From positions 20,508 to 84,507 of the forward strand of contig JAPOUL010000123.1 in NCBI GenBank assembly GCA_026708685.1: a stretch of 64,000 nt of DNA. The letters are read 5' to 3'. The stretch comes from Bacteroidota bacterium. GTDB taxonomy: Bacteria > Bacteroidota > Rhodothermia > Rhodothermales > Bin80. Below the pieces are notes generated by a model. That model was not told where the DNA came from. It saw nothing but the letters and a program-made list of their open reading frames with translations, and did no database searches. How positions within the stretch are numbered: the stretch's first letter is position 1; each line of letters opens with the position of its first letter. The position numbers were made by a program, and so were the translations under genes. Shown here one piece after another: positions 1-8,587 of this stretch.

Positions 1-1
1 A

Positions 2-1522
2 CGTGCCCTTGTGCAACGGCAAATTTGGGAAATTGCCAACGATGTGCGTGGTGCAGTGGATGGCTGGGATTTCAAACAGTATGTATTCGGAACACTGTTT
101 TATCGCTTTATCAGTGAAAACTTTGCAAACTATATGGAAGCTGATAAGGATATCGCCTATTCAAAATTATCCAATGACGTTATTACCCCTGAGATTAAAG
201 ATGATGCCATCAAGACAAAGGGTTATTTTATCTATCCCTGCCAATTGTTTGCTAACATTACCGCTACCGCTCATACCAATGACAATTTAAATACTGATCT
301 AGCCCGAATATTTTCCAGTATTGAAAGCTCTGCCACCGGTTACCCCTCTGAAGGTGAGATCAAGGGGCTTTTTGCCGACTTTGACACCACCAGTAATCGT
401 CTGGGCTATACCGTTCAAGATAAAAATGCTCGCCTTGCCGCGGTGCTCAAGGGAGTGGAAAAGATAGAGTTTGGCAATGTCTATGAGAGAGAAATTGACC
501 TGTTTGGTGATGCCTACGAATCCCTGATTTCTAGTTATGCTGCCAATGCAGGTATATCTGGGGGTGCAATGTTTACTCCTCAACACGTATCAAGACTTAT
601 TGCCGGGATTGCCTTGCATGGGCAGACAAGTGTGAACAAAATCTATGATCCAGCCGTTGGCTCAGGTTCTTTACTGCTACAGGCACAAAAGCACTTAAAT
701 GGTCATATCACTGAAGGGGGGTTATATGGTCAGGAGATTAATCCCACCACATACAATATGGCGAGGATGAATATGTTCTTGCATAACGTCAACTACGATA
801 AGTTCAATATACAGTTGGGCAATACCCTCATTGATCCATATTTTAGCGACGAGAAACCATTTGATGTCATCGTTTCCAATCCACCTTACTCAATGAAATG
901 GATAGGCTCTGATGATCCGAATCTGATGAACGATGATCGTTTTGCACCAGCGGGTGTATTGGCACCAAAACACAAGGCTGATTTTGCCTTTGTATTGCAT
1001 GCACTGAGTTATCTCTCCAGTAAAGGTCGTGCGGCTATTGTTTGCTTTCCAGGTATTTTCTGTAGTAGGGGTATACAGCAGAAAATCCGTAAGTATCTGG
1101 TAGATAATAACTATGTGGAAACGGTAATTTCACTGGCAGCTAACCTGTTTTATGGCACTTCTTATGCCCTGAATGTCCTGGTCCTTTCCAAACATAAAAC
1201 CAATACCACGATACAGTTTATTGATGCCAGCAGTCTGTATAAAAAAGAAACGAACAAAAAAGTACTGGCCGATGAACATTTCAAAAAGATCATGGATGTG
1301 TTTGACAGAAAAGACGATGTTGATTATTTTGCTAAATCCGTAGGCCTTGAAGAGATAGCCAAAAACGACTACATTCTTTCGGTCAATAGTTATGTTGAAC
1401 GCAAGGATACTCGTGAGTTGATTGATATTACCAAGCTCAATGCCCAGATAAAATTTAGAAGCGGTAAAATAAATCAACTATGTAGGGACATTGATTCCAT
1501 TGTTGCGGAGATTGTCACTTGA
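2..1522 (+). CDS. hsdM: Type I restriction-modification system, N6-adenine methyltransferase subunit HsdM (5' partial)
   Basis: HsdM methylates adenine in the bipartite site read by HsdS and forms the M2S core of a type I enzyme. The N-terminal helical domain of the HsdM_N type ([23 protein letters not shown]) is followed by the methyltransferase fold: SAM-binding motif I DPAVGSG near residue 213 and catalytic motif IV NPPY near residue 290 (numbered from the GTG at 11). The open frame continues upstream of that GTG to the window edge (codons for R-A-L-V), and family members carry a short leader there, so the gene is probably cut by the window boundary by only a few residues. The C-terminus is complete. 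hsdS follows 83 bases downstream. No hsdR is seen on this side. Confidence 0.93.
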   Translation, partial: RALVQRQIWEIANDVRGAVDGWDFKQYVFGTLFYRFISENFANYMEADKDIAYSKLSNDVITPEIKDDAIKTKGYFIYPCQLFANITATAHTNDNLNTDLARIFSSIESSATGYPSEGEIKGLFADFDTTSNRLGYTVQDKNARLAAVLKGVEKIEFGNVYEREIDLFGDAYESLISSYAANAGISGGAMFTPQHVSRLIAGIALHGQTSVNKIYDPAVGSGSLLLQAQKHLNGHITEGGLYGQEINPTTYNMARMNMFLHNVNYDKFNIQLGNTLIDPYFSDEKPFDVIVSNPPYSMKWIGSDDPNLMNDDRFAPAGVLAPKHKADFAFVLHALSYLSSKGRAAIVCFPGIFCSRGIQQKIRKYLVDNNYVETVISLAANLFYGTSYALNVLVLSKHKTNTTIQFIDASSLYKKETNKKVLADEHFKKIMDVFDRKDDVDYFAKSVGLEEIAKNDYILSVNSYVERKDTRELIDITKLNAQIKFRSGKINQLCRDIDSIVAEIVT

Positions 1523-1605
1523 ACGAAATAAGTTAATGGAGAGAAGATTCCCCATTATGAGTGTCCAACGAGATATCTTGTAAAAAAACATCAAGCGTCA
1601 ATTTA

Positions 1606-2807
1606 ATGAGCAGTGTTGAAGCTCTTGTATCAGAGTTGTGTCCAGGTGGAGTGCAGTTTGTTGAACTTCAAGAAGTCTTTGATATCAACAATGGTTATTC
1701 TCCATCAAAGTACAATCAAGATTTTTGGACGGACGGGATCATCCCGTGGTTTCGATTGGAAGATATCCGTAAAAACGGAAGAGTACTGAGTGATTCAATT
1801 CAGCATGTCACACCGCAGGCAGTAAAGAAAGGCACCCTTTTCCCAGCGAACTCAATCATCATTGCCACAAATGCAACGATTGGGGAGCATGCTTTGATCA
1901 CTGTTGATTCGCTAGCGAATCAACGATTCACCGTTCTATCAAAAAAAGCGAACCGTTCTGCTGAACTTGACATGAAATTCATGTTTCATTATGGATTTAT
2001 TCTTGGACAATGGTGCAAAAAAATACGAACCCTGAAAGTTTTCCATCAGTGAACATGAAAAAATTCAAGAAACTCCGCATTCCTATACCGCCTCTGAAAG
2101 TTCAGAATGCGATTGTTGAGATTCTGGATACGTATACAGCGTTGCAAAAAGAGTTACAGATTCTACTCATAGCGGAGCTGGAAGCCAGAAAAAAACAGTA
2201 TGAGTATTGTAGAGAGGAAATGCTGAGACTTGATGAAGAGGAAGTAGAAAGGAAAACGCTGGGGGAGATACTTCAGTACGAACTACCAACAAAATATTTG
2301 ATTGAGCACGCTGGTTATGATGAAAGCAATAAAACCCCTGTGCTCACTGCTGGAAAAAATTTTATATTGGGATACACGAATGAAAAGACTGGAGTCTATC
2401 CTGCATCCTCCGAAAATCCAGTCATTATTTTTGATGATTTCACAACATCATTCAAATGGGTTAACTTTCCCTTTAAGGCAAAATCAAGTACTATGAAAAT
2501 GATCACTCCCCAAATACCAGACTCTGTAAATTTCAGATACATCTATTATGCAATGAGCGTCATCAATTATACACCTGATAGTCATACACGACAATGGACT
2601 AAGAATTATTCTCAACTCCTCATTCCCATACCATCACTTGAAAAACAAAATGAAATCGTTACAACTTTGGACCAATTGGATACCTTGGTGAATGATCTGT
2701 CAACCAGAATTCCCGCCGAAATCATCGCACGCCGTAAACAGTATGAGTACTGCCGTAGCTTGCTATTGAGCTTTCCCAGATCTAAAGAGAACGGAGTCAT
2801 TAGATGA
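1606..2807 (+). pseudogene. hsdS: Type I restriction specificity subunit HsdS, frameshifted in an A7 run
   Basis: HsdS reads the two half-sites through two target recognition domains. The first half (1606-2023, from MSSVEALVSELCPGG) holds TRD1. The second half holds a central spacer with LEARKKQYEYC, TRD2, and the distal spacer with IARRKQYEYC, a repeated element typical of the family. The halves lie in different frames. The switch falls in seven adenines at 2017-2023: reading WCKK as WCKKNTNPESFPSVNM restores the normal HsdS sequence and would need eight (or five) A. The open frame can also be extended up to a GTG at 1561, but homology begins at 1606. The stop overlaps the next start (ATGA at 2804). 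It could be a true mutation, a phase-variable switch, or a homopolymer sequencing error. Confidence 0.85.
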
Positions 2808-3000
2808 GCAAAAGACTGTCGGAAATAGCTCAGCAGTTGAAAGAGAAAGATAAAAAAGTGCAGTTGATCTATGCCTTTAATGGTACAGGCAAAACACGGT
2901 TGTCGCTTGAATTTACTCAACTCATTGCTCGTGCAGGTTCTGTCGACGAGAACCCTCGCCATGATTTTATATTTTACAAAAATCCATATTTTGTATCTAA
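2804..3000 (+). pseudogene. 5' stub of an RM-linked P-loop ATPase gene
   Basis: The first ~45 codons resemble the N-terminus of the large P-loop ATPase often encoded immediately downstream of hsdS (AEIAQQL..., then a Walker A-like AFNGTGKT near residues 24-31). Its start overlaps the hsdS stop (ATGA), so translation was coupled. After about residue 45-60 the ATPase similarity stops and the frame runs straight into an unrelated lipoprotein gene. No Walker B or other ATPase motif follows. The stub therefore marks a recombination or deletion breakpoint at the edge of the restriction island. The exact junction, somewhere around 2930-3015, cannot be fixed by eye. The continuous open frame is 2804-4531. 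Confidence 0.7.
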
Positions 3001-3034
3001 TGCAATTTTCATCATTAAAATGGTATACATGAAC

Positions 3035-4531
3035 ATGAAATGGTTTTTTGCCCCAATCCTATTGGTGACGATTATGTCATGTGCATCTCCAGATTCAACT
3101 GGGCTATTTGAAGGCTCTGCGAATATTGGGAATCCTTCATCTGAAACAGAAGTCGTGTATGACTCAAATCTTGATATCTACACAGTGGCACATGAAGGAG
3201 CAGGTAAGTCCAATACCGGGGATGAATTCTCCTTCGTGTGGAAAAAGATGGAAGGTGATCTTGTTCTGAAAACCGATGTTGAGTTCAGTGAACCCTCTGG
3301 GCATCCTCAGCAAAAAGCAGGCTGGATGATCCGAGAAAGTCTGGATTCAGATGCTGCATATGTGGATGCACTCATGGATACCGATGGACTCGTAACCATA
3401 CAATGGCGATCAGAGATGGCAGGAATTCTCCGAGAAGTGACAACTTCTATCTCCGATCCAGTCACGCTACGACTGGAACGCACGGCAGACTTGTATACGT
3501 TCTATCTTGAGAGAGATGGCCAGCGAACCGTAACGGTAGCCAACATCACTGTACAACTGCCTCAAATGGTCTATGTCGGACTTGCCGTTTCTGCACAAGA
3601 TGCTGAGGCAAAGGCTACGGCCCAGTTCATGAATGTTGACATGCAACAGCATTCCGTTGTTGGTGAGCGGATAGTAGAAAGTACTCTGGAAACCATTGAC
3701 AGCCAAACAGGGAAGCGGCAGATCCTTCATCAATCAATAGAGCATTTTGAAGCACCTAACTGGTCCCCTGATTCACTCACGATTTTGTACAATAGTGGAG
3801 GGCGACTCTTTCATATGCCTTCAGTTGGAGGTCCACCTCAGATGCTAGATACCCAGTTTGCAGATCGTTGCAACAATGATCATGGGTACTCCCCAGATGG
3901 ATCGGAAATTGCTCTCAGTCACAATACGGAGGATCATGGATCCCTCATTTACATCGTTCCATCTTCCGGTGGACGGCCACGGCTGGTCACAGAGTTTGGT
4001 CCTTCCTACTGGCATGGCTGGTCTCCCGATGGGCAAAAACTTGTGTACTGTGCACGAAGGAACGATAATTTTGATGTGTATGTCATAGGAAGGGATGGGA
4101 GTGCGGAAGTTCGTCTCACCGATGCACCGGGATTGGATGATGGGCCAGAATATGCTCCAGATGGGTTGAGCATCTACTTTAATTCTGAACGGACGGGGCA
4201 GATGAATATTTGGCAGATGGATCCAGATGGACGCAATCAGAGACCTGTGACACTCGATGATGAGTTTGGAGACTGGTTTCCGCATCCATCTCCAGACGGA
4301 AAGTGGATAGCGTTTTTATCCTATGATCAATCGGTTGATGGGCATCCTCCCAATAAGGATGTCAAGCTTCGGATCATGCCTGCAGATCAATCATCTCCAC
4401 CCAGAATCATTGCACACTTATTTGGTGGGCAAGGAACCCTGAATGTTCCTTCATGGAGTCCAGATAGCCGCCATTTTGCGTTTGTCAGTTATCGGCTGGT
4501 TGGGGGGGATCGTAATCAGGGTTCGGAGTAG
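3035..4531 (+). CDS. TolB-like WD40/PD40 propeller lipoprotein
   Basis: An exported lipoprotein whose likely role is binding or sensing in the periplasm or on the outer membrane. Its exact job is unknown. The chosen start (ATG at 3035) gives a signal peptide [16 protein letters not shown] with a lipobox cysteine at residue 16. ATGs at 3020 and 3029 are alternatives. Residues ~25-200 form a beta-rich domain like the DUF1349 concanavalin-type fold. The rest carries at least six PD40/TolB-type blades with the signature SPDG or SPDS ([40 protein letters not shown]). The reading frame is open all the way back to 2804, through a truncated ATPase. The 3' end overlaps the convergent sulfatase gene by 47 bases. 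Confidence 0.8.
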   Translation: MKWFFAPILLVTIMSCASPDSTGLFEGSANIGNPSSETEVVYDSNLDIYTVAHEGAGKSNTGDEFSFVWKKMEGDLVLKTDVEFSEPSGHPQQKAGWMIRESLDSDAAYVDALMDTDGLVTIQWRSEMAGILREVTTSISDPVTLRLERTADLYTFYLERDGQRTVTVANITVQLPQMVYVGLAVSAQDAEAKATAQFMNVDMQQHSVVGERIVESTLETIDSQTGKRQILHQSIEHFEAPNWSPDSLTILYNSGGRLFHMPSVGGPPQMLDTQFADRCNNDHGYSPDGSEIALSHNTEDHGSLIYIVPSSGGRPRLVTEFGPSYWHGWSPDGQKLVYCARRNDNFDVYVIGRDGSAEVRLTDAPGLDDGPEYAPDGLSIYFNSERTGQMNIWQMDPDGRNQRPVTLDDEFGDWFPHPSPDGKWIAFLSYDQSVDGHPPNKDVKLRIMPADQSSPPRIIAHLFGGQGTLNVPSWSPDSRHFAFVSYRLVGGDRNQGSE

Positions 4532-5891
4532 GCATTTGTGCATTCACCGTTTCTCTCCACTTGTGGAGTCGCTGCAAAAGATCCTGCGTGACGCTTGGCT
4601 CAAATAAATGAATATCTGTTGTTTCCCCTAGATCGGATTCCAGATCATAGAGCTCAACAGAATTGGTCTCAAACCACTCAATCAGTTTGTATCGACCCGA
4701 TCGTATGGCTCCTGAGGGGCGGTTGGCAGATCCATGATAATGTGGAAAATGCCAATAGAGGTCCCGATCATTCATGGAATCAGTAAACAGACCAATCCCA
4801 TCAATGGGTACGGGTGGAGTGATTCCAGCGAGTTGTGCAATGGTTGGTAGCAAGTCATCGGTGGTTCCAGGGGCATTACGGGTTTGGGGTAAAACTCCAG
4901 CACCTTTTACGATCAGAGGGATCCGGATGCCTCCCTCATAGAGCCAACCTTTGCCCGCACGCAGGGGTAGGTTTGCAGTTGGAGCCCACTCGCGGGCTTC
5001 ACTCAGAGTTGATAATCCTCCATTGTCGGAGGTGAAGACAACAATGGTATTGTTGTCAAGTCCGGCATCCGTCAACGTACGCAGGATCCGCCCCACGCTT
5101 TCATCTATGGATGTAACCATCGCTGCATAGATTGCGTGATTCTGAGTAGCACGAGTCAGCCCGTCATACGCTTCTTCAATATATTCGGTGGGGATGTCAG
5201 TCGTTGTAAAACGTTCAACATCCTCAGGCTTGGCTTGCAATGGCGTGTGAACTCCATAGTGAGAGAGCAAGAGCAGGAAGGGAGAATCATGGTCTGACTC
5301 AATATAGTCTACGGCGAGATCGGTGAGACGATCGGTCAAGTAGGTACTATCGGGATCAGCAGAGAGGTCAGGTACATTGGAGGCCGGAAACGATTCGCTG
5401 GAATAGGGGGCAAAGAATGATCCAGGCTGTCCAGCGTCATTGGTCGCTATGACCGTTTGAAATCCCTGCTGATGAGGGAGATATTCACCAACCCCTAAAT
5501 GCCATTTACCAATGTAGGCTGTACGATAACCCGCCTCTTGGAAGACATCTCCAATGGTGACCTCTTCAATCGGGAGGGCATGCTGATACTCAGCTTGAAG
5601 AAGCTGGCCATTGGCCTGTCCCCCAATCCAGTTGGTTATGTGCAGCCGTGCTGGATGTGTCCCCGTCATGATACTGGCACGGGTGGGCGAGCAGACCGAA
5701 CTTGAAGCATAAAACTGAGTAAATCGCGCCCCTTGAGATGCGAGTTCATCAATGTGAGGAGTTTGGTAAAACGTACTCCCATAAACTCCGGTATCTATCC
5801 ACCCCAAGTCGTCTACCAAGATGAAGACTACATTGGGCGGTTTGGAACTACAGGCACATACAAAAAGCAGAATCAAGGAAAAATATTTCAA
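4485..5891 (-). CDS. Secreted sulfatase (formylglycine-dependent, arylsulfatase family)
   Basis: Hydrolyses sulfate esters, probably on polysaccharide or glycosaminoglycan-type substrates outside the cytoplasm. It begins with a lipoprotein-like signal (LLFVCAC, Cys 14). Metal-binding DD lies at residues 27-28. The CxPxR maturation motif CSPTR is at 67-71, where Cys 67 would become formylglycine. GKWHLG and FTSDNGG follow in the usual order. The 468-residue length is normal for the S1 family. The start overlaps the stop of the PhoD-like gene by 4 bases, so the two are co-transcribed. No sulfatase-maturing enzyme is seen in the window. Substrate cannot be told from sequence. Confidence 0.9.
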   Translation of the reverse strand: MKYFSLILLFVCACSSKPPNVVFILVDDLGWIDTGVYGSTFYQTPHIDELASQGARFTQFYASSSVCSPTRASIMTGTHPARLHITNWIGGQANGQLLQAEYQHALPIEEVTIGDVFQEAGYRTAYIGKWHLGVGEYLPHQQGFQTVIATNDAGQPGSFFAPYSSESFPASNVPDLSADPDSTYLTDRLTDLAVDYIESDHDSPFLLLLSHYGVHTPLQAKPEDVERFTTTDIPTEYIEEAYDGLTRATQNHAIYAAMVTSIDESVGRILRTLTDAGLDNNTIVVFTSDNGGLSTLSEAREWAPTANLPLRAGKGWLYEGGIRIPLIVKGAGVLPQTRNAPGTTDDLLPTIAQLAGITPPVPIDGIGLFTDSMNDRDLYWHFPHYHGSANRPSGAIRSGRYKLIEWFETNSVELYDLESDLGETTDIHLFEPSVTQDLLQRLHKWRETVNAQMPTPNPDYDPPQPADN

Positions 5892-8566
5892 AACGTTACA
5901 AGATGGGTTTGTGGGTTCATAAGTGTGTCTATCTGGAGTCCCTGAAGAACCGTCCGGTGTGTAGATTGATCTCCAAGAATTACCGTGTAGGAACTGGTTG
6001 CATCAAAAACTTTAGTCCTGTACGGCAAGGATGATAATCGTAGTGTGTACACCGTATCCATGTGGGTTTCATCCACAAGGGTCAATACGGGTTCATCAAG
6101 TCCTTGCACATCGATCGGAGGCAACCAACCAGCTGCCTCTCGGCCGTAGTTGCTCTCTTGCGTGACAGTGACCGGCCATCCAGTATATTGATGGGCATCT
6201 TTGTCATCGGGATGGATCCATCGGGGCCATGCCTCAGCTGTGATGGTTCGTGCACTGCGGTCAAAGCGAACGATTCCATAACCGGGAACACGGTCATAGA
6301 GTTCTTCAGGGGTTTGCCCACTTCTCACTGGATTGGCAACCGCTTGAACGGTCATATGATTGCCAAATCCGTCAAGATGATCACCTGTGTACATGGGAGA
6401 GCCTGATGTGCGGTTGCCTCCCGGCTCAGGTGGAAACCATCGGCGGGGCCATATATTGGCAATCGCCGGGGCGATAAACGCGTTGGGGCCATCTCCAAAT
6501 GCATCAATGCCATACTGCACAAAACTCCCGAGATGCTGATCTCCAGCAACATGAAAAGCAAATCCCTTGCGAATGGCTCTCAAGGCACGGTTACGCCCGC
6601 TTTGGGGCCATCCGTTTGAATCCATATCCGTTCCCAGATGATCATCAGCAATATACTCGTCAGGTTCTGCATATCTCATTTGGGGAACCACACGATCATC
6701 AAAATATCCAGCGGGAAGGGTTGCCAGATTACTGAACAAGGTTTGAGAAAGCATCACTTTCATCCAGACGCGATCTGGAAATTCATGAGACCATTGACGC
6801 AGAAATTTCAATTGCCTTGGACCCAATAAGGTGGCCTCGGTGATTTGGGTAGCATCATAGGCACGATTTTCAGGCCAACCATTGCGTACCTGTGCCTGGG
6901 GAACCGTCAGACGGGGTGGAGATTTCCACATACGATCTGCAATGATGGCAAAGCTGATATCTCCGTAGGTCAGGTCCGTATAATAGACACTGATATCCTG
7001 TTTAATAGGTGCTGGATCATAGGGATCGGGAAGATGAGAGACCTGTGTTTGATGAACAGTATTGACAAAATGCGGATCCATTATGTAGCCTCCATGATCG
7101 GATAAAGGGATCCATGGACCTTCGGCCTTTGTGCCCCCATTGCCCCATATATTTCCATGATAGACATCATGGTCATCTGGAATCACCACCGTTGGGCGAT
7201 CTCGCATCAAATCCCTGAATGCCCACAGGAACCGATACCAGTGGTAGTGATAATCAAGGATTGCCCGATCAAGGGGGCTGCGAACGATTCCTGCAAGTCC
7301 ACCTTCATAAATCTGATCCCCGGCAAAAAACAGTAGATCAGGATCATGGGCAACAACCGAAGCGGTGAGCTCATGATGAGGATACCAGATGGTGCTATGA
7401 TTCCAGACTAAGTTGTGCCCTCTAGAGATATTCTGGCAGTTCAACGATGCTAGAACAAACTCGTCATCCTCAATGTCTGGATGACGGATCACTCCTGAAT
7501 AGAAGAATCGATCTGGTCCGTCGCTGGTTTGAAGGTCATAGGTCAAGCGATAGGGAATATCTGCATCAAAATGAAATTCATCCACACGAAGTGGTGCGAT
7601 ATAGCTGTCGGGAAGGATCTTGGCAGATGCTGACTTGATCCAAGATCCATTGCGCATCAATTCCAGACTCACCATTTGCGAATCATCCTCTCCAAGCGGT
7701 GGCATCTGGGCAGTCATCTTCAGGGTATGTTTGCTGACGGTGTACTGGGCCGAAAGAATCGGACCAAATCCTCGATCGGGCTGATACACAAATTTTGGGC
7801 CTCCAATATGCCATTGATCAAACCAATATCCGCGTCCATTCATGGTCGGACTATGATGACTCACCAAAGCAACATTACCCACAAAATAATGAGTAGGCAA
7901 ACCAGAATATTTAGATTGTGAGATCTGTTGTCCCGTATCAGGATCGGACGAAACAACCACTAAGTCATATCCACTTTTACCAGAAGTTGCATTAATACTG
8001 AGTTGGATGGAAGCATGATCTTGCATGCTTCCATCCATGGAAAGAGTCGGCTCTATCAGAGGCCACGCATCAACGGGGATATCGGATTGCGGGCCTTTAG
8101 GAGCATCTGCACTGGTATTGCTACGAACAATGATATCACCATGGCCGTCAACTCCAACAATCAATCCTCCGTCTTCACCAGGCCAGTGGTGTACCAAGCT
8201 GGAAATTCGCCAGTCCACATCGGGGCCACCAGCACCAAGAAGGAACCCCGACCAGGTATTGGCATGAACACTATCCGCGGTGTCTATCGCACCCATGATG
8301 ACCGACATGGTAAAGTCTGAGGAATGTTCATCAAGAATGTGTGTGAGCAAATGGAGGGTTCGCATCGGCTTGGAGCTGCCCCCTTCCAGACATTCTATGC
8401 GTCCATTAGCATACCGCCAATCCATGAGACGGTTGGCATAAAAGTCGTGTCCAATCCAAGGTCGGTCAATCGTTGATGGCAACGATTCAGTGACATGGAC
8501 CTGTGGTGTTGTACATCCCAACAGCAAAAGTCCAGTAGCAATGATGAAAAAAGGAAAAGGAATCAT
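5888..8566 (-). CDS. PhoD-like metallophosphatase lipoprotein
   Basis: Probable secreted phosphodiesterase or alkaline phosphatase of the PhoD-like superfamily. Lipoprotein signal MIPFPFFIIATGLLLLGC with Cys 18. An N-terminal beta-rich region of ~330 residues precedes the metallophosphatase core: LLFFAGDQIYEGG, then VVIPDDHDVYHGN, then HVAGDQHLG, the three metal-site blocks of the fold. At 892 residues it is much longer than Bacillus PhoD because of the N-terminal domain. It sits 21 bases after the YhaN-like gene and overlaps the sulfatase by 4 bases, so phosphate and sulfate ester hydrolases are paired. Substrate unknown. Confidence 0.85.
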   Translation of the reverse strand: MIPFPFFIIATGLLLLGCTTPQVHVTESLPSTIDRPWIGHDFYANRLMDWRYANGRIECLEGGSSKPMRTLHLLTHILDEHSSDFTMSVIMGAIDTADSVHANTWSGFLLGAGGPDVDWRISSLVHHWPGEDGGLIVGVDGHGDIIVRSNTSADAPKGPQSDIPVDAWPLIEPTLSMDGSMQDHASIQLSINATSGKSGYDLVVVSSDPDTGQQISQSKYSGLPTHYFVGNVALVSHHSPTMNGRGYWFDQWHIGGPKFVYQPDRGFGPILSAQYTVSKHTLKMTAQMPPLGEDDSQMVSLELMRNGSWIKSASAKILPDSYIAPLRVDEFHFDADIPYRLTYDLQTSDGPDRFFYSGVIRHPDIEDDEFVLASLNCQNISRGHNLVWNHSTIWYPHHELTASVVAHDPDLLFFAGDQIYEGGLAGIVRSPLDRAILDYHYHWYRFLWAFRDLMRDRPTVVIPDDHDVYHGNIWGNGGTKAEGPWIPLSDHGGYIMDPHFVNTVHQTQVSHLPDPYDPAPIKQDISVYYTDLTYGDISFAIIADRMWKSPPRLTVPQAQVRNGWPENRAYDATQITEATLLGPRQLKFLRQWSHEFPDRVWMKVMLSQTLFSNLATLPAGYFDDRVVPQMRYAEPDEYIADDHLGTDMDSNGWPQSGRNRALRAIRKGFAFHVAGDQHLGSFVQYGIDAFGDGPNAFIAPAIANIWPRRWFPPEPGGNRTSGSPMYTGDHLDGFGNHMTVQAVANPVRSGQTPEELYDRVPGYGIVRFDRSARTITAEAWPRWIHPDDKDAHQYTGWPVTVTQESNYGREAAGWLPPIDVQGLDEPVLTLVDETHMDTVYTLRLSSLPYRTKVFDATSSYTVILGDQSTHRTVLQGLQIDTLMNPQTHLVTF

Positions 8567-8587
8567 CCATCAAACAAGTCAGACATC

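Noticed and set aside
2804..4531. A genuine fused ATPase-lipoprotein
   Set aside because: A lipoprotein signal peptide in the middle of the frame and loss of all ATPase motifs after Walker A make a functional fusion implausible.
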